From assembly GCA_964422365.1 (NCBI GenBank), contig CAYRAV010000043.1:1-26750 (forward strand): a stretch of DNA of 26,750 nucleotides, in the 5' to 3' direction. Source of the stretch: CAYRAV01 sp964422365. Its GTDB lineage: Bacteria; Bacillota; Clostridia; Lachnospirales; Lachnospiraceae. The translations under genes and the position numbers were made by a program. The notes below the pieces were generated by a model, which searched no databases, had not been told where the DNA came from, and saw only the letters and a program-made list of their open reading frames with translations. Below, in pieces: positions 15,699-22,213 of this stretch (position 1 is the stretch's first letter; each line of letters opens with the position of its first letter).

Positions 15699-16271
15699 TT
15701 ATTTACCACCCTCTACCATTATAAAGAAACCTTTGTCATTATCTCCAAATAAACAATCTATACCTTTTGAAACATAATCTGAAAGTGCCCATTCATTATC
15801 AGTTCGATCAATTTCATAATCCATAGAATCCGAATCAGCCAAATGCTCATCAATAATTATAACTTTTCCTGTGTCCGATGTTACACTTTCAGTTTCTTTC
15901 TGTGTTTTTACAACAGTATATCCTGATTTTTCAGCTAATTCATATAAATCTTCCTGATTCTCTTCTTCACCTGTCTGTTTCAAAAATCCTCCTCCTGCAA
16001 AGTAATCAAAATCACTACCAATAAGTTCAAGACCTATATCGTAGTAATTTGAACGGCTTTCTTGATGACAATAAAAAGCAGCAGGTGTTGCATGATTAAG
16101 ATTAACGCTTGAAATAATACCAACTTTATATCCAAGCTGCTTATGTAGTTTTTCTGAAATTGTTTCATAACTTTGGGTGGCAGTTTCATTCATATTAATT
16201 GTTCCAAAATAAGTCTTATGACCTGTTGATATAGAAGTTGCTGTAGATGCCGAATCAGGACAGAAAGAAGT
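15699..16271 (-). pseudogene. Internal fragment of an alkaline phosphatase
   Basis: The segment reads in one frame from directly after the mazG stop. It begins with PDSASTATSISTGHKT, the nucleophile-serine region of alkaline phosphatase. It continues through NHATPAAFYCHQESR, the metal-binding region, and FAGGG, and stops after GFFIMVEGGK, where intact enzymes go on to IDWA-x-H. The N-terminal signal and first metal ligands, and the whole C-terminal metal site, are missing. The longest ATG-initiated part is 164 residues (from 16193). It cannot be active. Both ends are abrupt, so an internal piece was left by deletions or recombination, not by point mutations. Confidence 0.8.
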
Positions 16272-16601
16272 TTATTCTTCAACTCTATTCATTGATTTAT
16301 CTTTATCAAATCCCTCTGGATATCTTTTCTTCAACTTCTCAATATTCTTTGAAAAAACTTCTTCCAAGTCAACATCAAGTGCAGTTGCCGTTTCTGCAAT
16401 ATACCAAGCAACATCACCAAGCTCTTTAATGATTTTTTCTTTATCAAGTTCATGTCCTTGGGCCAGATGTTTCTTTACAATATCGATTACTTCTCCAGAC
16501 TCGCCACACAGTCCCATAACACCATTTATCAATACATCTTTTTTATTGAGTTCTGAATTCAATGTTGTCATTGCTAACCGCTGATATTCATTAATTGTCA
16601 T
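16272..16601 (-). CDS. MazG-like nucleotide pyrophosphohydrolase
   Basis: 109 residues. It probably hydrolyses (d)NTPs to monophosphates, a housecleaning role. The MazG metal-binding pattern is clear: GLCGESGEVIDIVKK gives E-x2-E, and KELGDVAWYIAETA gives E-x2-D further on. The size fits the short, single-domain MazG type, usually tetrameric or dimeric and all-helical. AGGAGG precedes the ATG with good spacing. It lies 23 bases after the NUDIX gene on the same strand, so two nucleotide-cleaning enzymes are likely co-expressed. Its last codons abut the alkaline phosphatase fragment, which continues in the same frame after the TAA. Confidence 0.85.
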   Translation of the reverse strand: MTINEYQRLAMTTLNSELNKKDVLINGVMGLCGESGEVIDIVKKHLAQGHELDKEKIIKELGDVAWYIAETATALDVDLEEVFSKNIEKLKKRYPEGFDKDKSMNRVEE

Positions 16602-16624
16602 CTCTATATCCTCCTAATCCTATT

Positions 16625-17053
16625 TTATACAAACCCTTTCGCTCTTGCTATTTCTATTAGTTTTGGTTGTATATCCGGGTATGTCCAATTAAATGGCAAT
16701 TCATCTAATATTTCTATTTTCTCAATTTCACTATGTATTTCTTCTTCGAATTCTTCAACCTCAGCAAAGTATAACTTTCCAAATGTTTCTCTTCCATCAA
16801 AGTTATCAGGCGCTGTAACTGAATAAATACAAATGGGAGAAATATCGTACTTAACTGCTCCAGTTTCTTCATACAATTCACGTTTGGCAGTATCATCTAT
16901 TTTTTCTTCGGGTTCTCTATGCCCTCCAGGAACCTCAAGGGTTGTTCTCTCTTTGTGTTTGCAGAAAACCCATTTGTTTTTATATTTTGTAATTATCACC
17001 GCAAATTTCAAAAGTCCATCTTCTATATCATCGTAAAAATTAACTATTGCCAT
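16625..17053 (-). CDS. NUDIX hydrolase
   Basis: 142 residues from the ATG at 17053, which follows AAGGAG at nine bases. The NUDIX box is complete: GGHREPEEKIDDTAKREL followed by YEETGAV, matching G-x5-E-x7-REU-x-EE-x-G-U. It therefore hydrolyses a nucleoside diphosphate linked to some group X, possibly an oxidised or otherwise unwanted nucleotide. The substrate cannot be told. The ribosome site overlaps the stop codon of the degraded gene upstream, so it was once translationally linked to it. It is followed by mazG. Confidence 0.85.
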   Translation of the reverse strand: MAIVNFYDDIEDGLLKFAVIITKYKNKWVFCKHKERTTLEVPGGHREPEEKIDDTAKRELYEETGAVKYDISPICIYSVTAPDNFDGRETFGKLYFAEVEEFEEEIHSEIEKIEILDELPFNWTYPDIQPKLIEIARAKGFV

Positions 17054-17069
17054 TTTATAGTTCTCCTTA

Positions 17070-17177
17070 TCATCCGTGTATAAACTCTTCAACAAAATTT
17101 ACCATTACCTGTTCATGCTTCAAAGCAATATTCTTTGCACTTTCAGTATTCATAAATACTTTAAGATTAAGCAGTTT
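17070..17177 (-). pseudogene. C-terminal tail of a probable HD-domain phosphohydrolase
   Basis: A 35-codon open stretch ends in TGA next to the NUDIX ribosome site. It reads KLLNLKVFMNTESAKNIA, and then KHEQVMVNFVEEF. The spacing of NTESAKNIA, H and VNFVEEF is what I remember from the last helix of HD-superfamily phosphohydrolases. A TGA lies directly upstream in the same frame and no HD motif is present, so only the tail is left. The identification rests on a short stretch and is tentative. Confidence 0.45.
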
Positions 17178-17186
17178 TCATAACTT

Positions 17187-17399
17187 TCATACAATAATCG
17201 GGGATTTTCCATGATTCATTCGAAAACATTTTATTGAATTTTTTTCACTTGTTCTCTTAAAAGAACTTTTGCACATTTGAATATATTGGATATCCTCTGT
17301 ACCTGAAATGATCCAGAACTTACTGTATCCTACCCCTATTCTATCAATCACAATACCATCATGCCAATTCATTACTTCCAAAAAAAGTAATGCCAGCAA
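17187..17399 (-). CDS. Doubtful small open frame of unknown function
   Basis: 70 codons with a TTG start at 17399. AAGGAG near the preceding stop could serve it, but the spacing is long. An internal ATG (nine residues in) is also possible. The sequence NWHDGIVIDRIGVGYSKFW looks protein-like, while the last third is Lys/Ser-rich and looks random. It may be the remains of a larger gene together with the piece at 17070-17177. I recognise no family. Confidence 0.25.
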   Translation of the reverse strand: MLALLFLEVMNWHDGIVIDRIGVGYSKFWIISGTEDIQYIQMCKSSFKRTSEKNSIKCFRMNHGKSPIIV

Positions 17400-17422
17400 A
17401 TATGCTGTTTTGAAATATCTCC

Positions 17423-18160
17423 TTAAAAATCATCTAACGAATAATCACCAGAGTTTTCTGGCATCAAACATGTTGTATTAGGACATTCTTTCTGTTCTTT
17501 AATTTTTTCAGACCACGACTCACCGCTTTCTGCACATTTTTTTAAGAAGGCGGTTCCTTCATCTGACATGACCTTATCTATAAAATTCTGAGGAAGTGTC
17601 ACATGATATTTTATTACATACTTCCATGCATCTCTGTCCCAATAATACTCACCATCCGTATACCAGTAAGGGCCACATAGCTGCATGTCCTTAAATGGAT
17701 GCTTATATAATCCCATACAGACTAGATACGGCTGTGTGGTTTGAAGATATGCGATTACCTTTTCTGAAACCACAAAGTTTTCATCTATATGGTCATATAT
17801 ACTTTCTTCTCCCCCATTAATCTCTTTATAAGGCATAACATTTACCATCGCAGCAAGATGCCTCATTTCTGCTGGTGATAACATGCTAGTGGTTTGAACA
17901 TTACCTTCTATTCCATATACATCAGCTTCACATGACTGTCCATTGGCAATCATCTCAACATCTACCCACTTTCCACGTTTGGCATTAGGCTTTAACTCCC
18001 ATTTACGCATAGCGGCTATTTCGTGCTCAACAAAAGTCTTATCTGTAAGTACAATTGATATCTTCTGACCTACACAAATTGTCTCTCCCTCACCAGCTTT
18101 TATTGTAAGAATATGATGGCTATTATCATATGCTGATACTGACGCAAATGTTATCTCCAT
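17423..18160 (-). CDS. Hypothetical cytoplasmic protein
   Basis: 245 residues, acidic and mixed alpha/beta in look, with no signal peptide or membrane segment. The last 100 residues carry a Trp/Tyr-rich block (GPYWYTDGEYYWDRDAWKY) followed by YHVTLPQNFIDKVM, which I associate with uncharacterised Lachnospiraceae proteins only. The start follows GGAGGGGGAAG. The first half has a beta-rich stretch (DNSHHILTIKAGEGETICV). Several cysteines are spread without a zinc-ribbon pattern. It lies behind a frameshifted gene remnant and could have been the second gene of that pair. The function is unknown; an immunity-type role is possible but there is no evidence for it. Confidence 0.65.
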   Translation of the reverse strand: MEITFASVSAYDNSHHILTIKAGEGETICVGQKISIVLTDKTFVEHEIAAMRKWELKPNAKRGKWVDVEMIANGQSCEADVYGIEGNVQTTSMLSPAEMRHLAAMVNVMPYKEINGGEESIYDHIDENFVVSEKVIAYLQTTQPYLVCMGLYKHPFKDMQLCGPYWYTDGEYYWDRDAWKYVIKYHVTLPQNFIDKVMSDEGTAFLKKCAESGESWSEKIKEQKECPNTTCLMPENSGDYSLDDF

Positions 18161-18182
18161 TCTTCCCCCTCCATTTCATACA

Positions 18183-18384
18183 CTACATTAATGTTGGATC
18201 TGCGGTAAACCACGTCTGCACATCTTGGTCATTATTACCATCTATCCCTTCTCCCCAACCAACATCGTCAATCCAGGCTATTCCCCAAATATACTCCCTT
18301 GTTTTGTACTCACCTCAATCAAATATGCCATACCATTTTCCAGTGCTTTTGTAAAACTTTGTGTATTCACCTTGTTCTGGTCAA
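18183..18384 (-). pseudogene. Frameshifted remnant of an unknown gene
   Basis: Two overlapping frames look coding. The upstream one contains NTQSFTKALENGMAYLIEV. Near 18300 the sense moves to another frame with YKTREYIWGIAWIDD followed by GNNDQDVQTWF, ending at a TAG (18183-18185). A single-base indel would join them. No start or ribosome site is seen, and in-frame stops bound both parts. I do not recognise the family. Confidence 0.4.
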
Positions 18385-18442
18385 GCTAGAATCATACATA
18401 ACATTCTGCTGTGTATTTTTAATTTAATATTATTTAGTATCT

Positions 18443-18494
18443 GAGAAAGTTTCTATCACATATGGTGCGCCAATACCGTGATAGAAGCTTTCTC
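18443..18494 (+). terminator. Strong hairpin, probably a terminator
   Basis: The 17-base arms GAGAAAGTTTCTATCAC (18443-18459) and GTGATAGAAGCTTTCTC (18478-18494) pair with a single mismatch around an 18-base loop. On the plus strand TTTTGTG follows. No intact plus-strand gene precedes it, so it may serve a lost gene. Confidence 0.55.
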
Positions 18495-18511
18495 TTTTGT
18501 GTATATTATAA

Positions 18512-18685
18512 TATCATAAACATTTGTTTGATTCAATAGTGTTTTTGAACGCTTCAACTTTAAACAATTTATGCAACAATAAAACAATAAGTATCCAATT
18601 CTCTGTACTTGATAAAATTTGTGAAGCTCTTAATTGCGAAGTCTCTGATATCTTAATACATGAAAAAAGCGATACTCATAAATAG
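18512..18685 (+). pseudogene. C-terminal remnant of an XRE-type helix-turn-helix regulator
   Basis: A plus-strand stretch of 57 codons has no ATG and ends in TAG at 18683-18685. It reads STLNNLCNNKTISIQFSVL and then DKICEALNCEVSDIL. That is the recognition-helix-to-last-helix pattern of small Cro/CI-like (XRE) regulators of Firmicutes. The first helices are missing. A stop lies in frame just upstream at 18509. It is probably a decayed piece. Confidence 0.55.
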
Positions 18686-18695
18686 TATCGCTTTT
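18665..18695 (-). terminator. Terminator of the Uma2 gene
   Basis: AAAAGCGATACT (18665-18676) pairs perfectly with AGTATCGCTTTT (18684-18695) across a 7-base loop. On the minus strand the stem runs into a T-run, 21 bases after the Uma2-family stop codon. Confidence 0.75.
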
Positions 18696-18715
18696 GCCTT
18701 TCAACCATATTTAAA

Positions 18716-19270
18716 TTAATCTATTCCCTCAAAAATCTCTCCCAAAGTCATCTTAATATGAGGAAATGTTTTCAAGCATATCTCTGTTTCTGCATTATAA
18801 TATTCATCCTCTTTGTCATCCTGTAACATATAACTTTCTTCTAATACATACTTACCTTCTTCCAGATAATATATCTCAACAGATCCTTGTGGCGAAACAA
18901 TCCAATATTCTTCCACACCCGCTTTTTCGTAAATATCTTTTTTTTCTGCCCGATCTCTCTTCGCTGTAGAGGGGCTTAATGTTTCTACAATAAATTTAGG
19001 AATTCCACTATATGATCCCCCTTTTAAATTCTTTCTGTCACAAATTATCATAATATCTGGACACAAGTAATCATCGTTCTTATCCGGATGATATTTGAAA
19101 TCTAAATTTTCAATTGATACAAGACAAATACTTCCTTTTAGTCCTTGTTTAATAGCAACATAAATGTTACCATTAATGATCCCATGTTGATATCCAGGAG
19201 CTGGTGACATATCATATATCACACCATCTATTTTTTCATCCTTTTTACGTTCAAATTCTGCCATTCCCAT
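18716..19270 (-). CDS. Uma2-family (DUF820) putative endonuclease
   Basis: 184 residues, close to the usual length of this restriction-endonuclease-like family. The PD-(D/E)xK core is visible: PDIMI carries the aspartate, KFIVETLSPSTAKRD the glutamate and the usual SPST-x-x-RD signature, and EKAGVEEYWIVSP the Lys/Tyr-rich helix and strand. The biological role of Uma2 proteins is not established; they are abundant in cyanobacteria and scattered in Firmicutes. The ATG follows AGAAGGGGG. The gene is alone, with its own extended -10 promoter and terminator. Confidence 0.85.
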   Translation of the reverse strand: MGMAEFERKKDEKIDGVIYDMSPAPGYQHGIINGNIYVAIKQGLKGSICLVSIENLDFKYHPDKNDDYLCPDIMIICDRKNLKGGSYSGIPKFIVETLSPSTAKRDRAEKKDIYEKAGVEEYWIVSPQGSVEIYYLEEGKYVLEESYMLQDDKEDEYYNAETEICLKTFPHIKMTLGEIFEGID

Positions 19271-19293
19271 ATTATTCCCCCTTCTTGCCTTAA

Positions 19294-19313
19294 ATTATAA
19301 CATACTTTGTATG
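19294..19313 (-). promoter_or_regulatory. Extended -10 promoter of the Uma2 gene
   Basis: On the minus strand TGTTATAAT gives an extended -10 element (TATAAT at 19294-19299). A small palindrome CATAC-aaa-GTATG (19301-19313) overlaps its upstream side. No good -35 box is seen. Confidence 0.5.
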
Positions 19314-19362
19314 GTAAAGGAATATTATTCTACATCAAATAGTTAATTCATCTAGTCAAAAA

Positions 19363-19635
19363 TTATTTTTCCAAATATTCAACTTCCATATTTTCGCACT
19401 TTTCAACTTCCGACTTATTTTCAGACTGTTTTCCACAGATTTCACACTAATTGCCTTATTCATACCAAAGCTCCATACCTTCTTCTCTACTAAATCTATC
19501 CTTGTTATAGAATATTGTAGTATCAAATGTATATTCCTTTAAATTTTCTCTGTCAATCTGAATCACTCCATACTCAATCATTCTGTTAATCCCACTAATT
19601 CTAACAAATTGTTCATTTTGTTTTGATTCAACCAT
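19363..19635 (-). pseudogene. Small gene interrupted by two in-frame stops
   Basis: From the ATG at 19635 a 59-residue frame opens with MVESKQNEQFVRISG and ends with EEGMELWYE at a TAA (19456-19458). The same frame reads Gly-Asn, a TAG (19447-19449), then CEICGKQSENKSEVEKC, ending at 19363. The tail has a C-x2-C zinc-finger look and a biased, protein-like composition. Together they would make a protein of about 90 residues with two nonsense mutations three codons apart. It could instead be a genuine 59-residue protein (19456-19635). I do not recognise the family. Confidence 0.4.
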
Positions 19636-19670
19636 ATTTTATATACATCGTCTTCCTTCCGCACATAACA

Positions 19671-21491
19671 CTAATACCAATCATGCTTTTCATTCCGGTC
19701 AAGTGCATTAATTTTCTCCATTTCCTCCTCTGACAACTCAAAATCATACAGCTCTGTATTTTCCTGAATATGTACCGGATTACTTGAACCAGGAATAACC
19801 ACAACACCCTTTTGCAGATTCCAACGAAGAATCACCTGTGCCGAGGACTTTCCATGTGCTTTTGCAATAGCAGAAATCGTCTCATCACCCAACAGTTCTG
19901 CAGTATGTCCCCGTCCGCCAAGAGGATACCAGCCCTGCACGACAATTCCGAGACTCTGGATATATGGAATCACATCATTTTCCTGATAATAGGGATGAAT
20001 TTCATTTTGTACCAGTGCCGGAGTAATGCTTACCTGTGGCAGAAATGTTTCCAGTTCTTCCACATACCAGTTTGATAAACCAATGGAACGGATTTTCCCC
20101 TCCCCCACTGCTTTCTCAATCGCCTTATATGCCTTCACATCATTCGTTCCCGGATGATGTAAAATCATCATGTCAATATAACCGATATCCAGCTTTTCCA
20201 GTGCCTGCTCAATTGCCTTCTCCGGTTCTGCAAACTGATTTGGATATAACTTTGTTATGACGAAGATTTCTTCATGGGGAATTCCTGAATTTCTTATGGC
20301 CTCGCCTACTTCTTTTTCATTGTGGTACATATAGGCGGTGTCAATCAACCTCACACCTCTCTTTAATGCCTCCGAAACGGATGACACACAGGTATCCCCC
20401 AGCAGACTGTATGTGCCGATTCCATTCAGGGGCATTTTATATCCACTGTTCAATGTTACTGTTTTTGTATTAAAATCAAACACACGCTCCACCACTTGTT
20501 CCTTATTTTGCTCTAACAAGGATCGTATCTCCGAATCCTCCAGCCACTTTACAACTTCCTCTTTGGAAGTAGTGGAAGAAAAACGTCTGCCATCCAGCCA
20601 TGTCACACTGTCATCCACTAAGGAATGTAGATTTATGGCACTGGAACCCATCCCGCTGCTGTGGGAAGTACAAAACGGAATAATGATTTTTCCTGACAAA
20701 TTGCAATTCTCCACAAATGTATACATAATCTTCGGTGCCTGCCCCCACCAGACAGGATAACCCAGATACACTATTTCGTACGCACTTAAATCCGGAATAT
20801 TACCAGCAATTGCCGGCCTTGCTGTCCTATCATTTTGTTCTCTGGATGCACGACTTTCTGCATTGCCATAGTCTAAATCTGCGGCTGTATATGGCTCGGT
20901 TGGCTGAATCCGGTAAATATCTGCTCCCACACTCTGCTGAATATATTCAGCAACTTTTTTTGTAGTATCTGTACAGGAAAAATAAACAACAATGCTTTTC
21001 CTTCTTGTAACCGGATTTGGCTCTTCCTCCTGCGTATTCTGGTCATCTTTTTGGTTTGGTGTTTTTGCTTTAACTGCCTTAATCTTTACCCATGTTGTCT
21101 TTTTTACGGATACTTTCTTACTCTTTTTTCTGGCTTTTACTGTTACTTTTATCTTGGCATTTCCCGTTTTCTTTGCTGTAATATGCCCGCTTTTATTGAC
21201 AGTAACTACCTTTTTATTGCTCGAAGTAAACCGGATTATTTTCTTTCCCTTTTTAGGAGAAACACTGACTTTGAGTTTCTTTTTTTCCCCAAGTTTCATT
21301 TTGTATGCCTTTTTGTCAACCTTCTTCTTGCCAATCTTTAATGACACCGTTTTGATTGCAGCCTCTTTCTTCCCTTTTGCAACAGCTTTGGAAACCATAC
21401 TGTTTGTAGAAAAAACGACAGTCAACAAACTAAATATAAGCAGCAGGACTACTGCCTGCATTCCTTTTTTACCCTTTCTGAATATCTGCAT
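19671..21491 (-). CDS. Exported Big2-flavodoxin-aldo/keto reductase fusion
   Basis: 606 residues from the ATG at 21491, which follows GGAGGT at eight bases. Residues 1-38 are a signal peptide (charged start, hydrophobic core at 12-27, likely cleavage after SKAVA) with no lipobox. Residues 46-140 are a very Lys-rich Big2-like Ig domain, with FTSSNKKVVTVNKSG followed by KTGNAKIKV. Residues 165-335 are a flavodoxin with the FMN phosphate loop YFSCTDTTKK (170-179), GYPVWWG and CTSHSSGMGSS. Residues 340-606 are an aldo/keto reductase with tetrad D384, Y389, K414 and H445, plus the NADPH-site GSSN near the end. The protein would sit outside the membrane, probably bound to the wall, yet it carries FMN and NAD(P)H folds. 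The substrate is unknown. Confidence 0.8.
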   Translation of the reverse strand: MQIFRKGKKGMQAVVLLLIFSLLTVVFSTNSMVSKAVAKGKKEAAIKTVSLKIGKKKVDKKAYKMKLGEKKKLKVSVSPKKGKKIIRFTSSNKKVVTVNKSGHITAKKTGNAKIKVTVKARKKSKKVSVKKTTWVKIKAVKAKTPNQKDDQNTQEEEPNPVTRRKSIVVYFSCTDTTKKVAEYIQQSVGADIYRIQPTEPYTAADLDYGNAESRASREQNDRTARPAIAGNIPDLSAYEIVYLGYPVWWGQAPKIMYTFVENCNLSGKIIIPFCTSHSSGMGSSAINLHSLVDDSVTWLDGRRFSSTTSKEEVVKWLEDSEIRSLLEQNKEQVVERVFDFNTKTVTLNSGYKMPLNGIGTYSLLGDTCVSSVSEALKRGVRLIDTAYMYHNEKEVGEAIRNSGIPHEEIFVITKLYPNQFAEPEKAIEQALEKLDIGYIDMMILHHPGTNDVKAYKAIEKAVGEGKIRSIGLSNWYVEELETFLPQVSITPALVQNEIHPYYQENDVIPYIQSLGIVVQGWYPLGGRGHTAELLGDETISAIAKAHGKSSAQVILRWNLQKGVVVIPGSSNPVHIQENTELYDFELSEEEMEKINALDRNEKHDWY

Positions 21492-21580
21492 AATATCAAC
21501 CTCCTGTTCGTTTATGTAAGGCGGAACCATAGAATTCCTTTACCGATGTTTTTTATCGGCTTAGAATTTTTATCATCTTT

Positions 21581-22085
21581 TTAATACCAGTCATGCTTCT
21601 CATTCCGGTCCAGTCCATTGATTTGTTCCATTTCCTCATCCGACAGTTCAAAGTCATACAGTTCTGTATTCTCCTGTATATGCTCTGGATTGCTGGAACC
21701 AGGAATAACTACAACACCCTTTTGCAGATTCCAACGCAGGATAACTTGTGCAGAGGACTTTCCATGTGCTTTTGCAATGGCAGAAATCGTTTCATCTCCC
21801 AACAGTTCTGCAGTATGCCCACGTCCTCCCAGCGGATACCATCCCTGTACCACAATGCCAAGTTTCTGAATATACGGTATCACATCGTTTTCCTGATAAT
21901 ACGGGTGAATTTCATTCTGAACCAGTGCCGGGGTAATGGTTACCTGTGGCAGAAATTCTTCCAGTTCTTCCACATACCAGTTAGACAATCCGATGGAACG
22001 GATTTTCCCATCCTCTACTGCCTTTTCTATTGCCTTGTATGCCTTGACATCACCAGTTCCGGGATGATGCAAAAGCATCATGTCT
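21581..22085 (-). pseudogene. Truncated aldo/keto reductase, cut by the mobile element
   Basis: From 22085 to the stop the sequence is a near copy of the last 167 residues of the neighbouring fusion protein, differing at about eleven positions. It begins at DMMLLHHPG, so it keeps the catalytic histidine but lacks the Asp, Tyr and Lys of the tetrad. The frame stays open upstream to 22180, but those 32 residues are unrelated and come from the mobile element. The 5' part is expected at the far end of the element, outside this window. The longer reading 21581-22180 is therefore a chance chimera. Confidence 0.8.
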
Positions 22086-22213
22086 GCTTGTGTCAAGTAA
22101 GGAACAAAAAAAATATTGATTTTTTTGAGCCACAGACAACGCCTGTCTATGGCTCTTATTTTACCACTACTATACAACAAAGAAAAATACTTTTTCCATA
22201 TGGACGACCATAC
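22086..22213. mobile_element. End of an integrative element, attachment-site junction
   Basis: Similarity to the aldo/keto reductase gene stops at 22085 after GACATGATG (minus strand), and the serine recombinase gene ends at 22214. The 128 bases between must hold the element's recombination half-site. They contain an A8/T7 pair (22106-22126) and a hairpin at 22127-22155. The element continues past the right edge of the window. The exact crossover cannot be fixed from one end. Confidence 0.6.
22127..22155 (+). terminator. Hairpin terminator at the element end
   Basis: GAGCCA-c-AGACA pairs with TGTCT-a-TGGCTC around a 5-base loop. On the plus strand TTATTTT follows; on the minus strand a long A-run and then a T-run follow. 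It lies between the recombinase stop and the junction and may insulate the element from host transcription. Confidence 0.55.

Noticed and set aside
20992..21519. A long plus-strand open frame rich in Phe, Leu and Thr opposite the fusion protein
   Set aside because: It is the antisense of the Lys-rich Big2-like and signal-peptide region; AAA/AAG codons read backwards give Phe/Leu. It has no ribosome site.
22060..22085. Inverted repeat ATGATGC-aaaa-GCATCAT at the junction, as a possible recombinase site
   Set aside because: A similar repeat occurs in the intact copy near 20155-20172. It follows from coding the Met-Met and His-His pairs.
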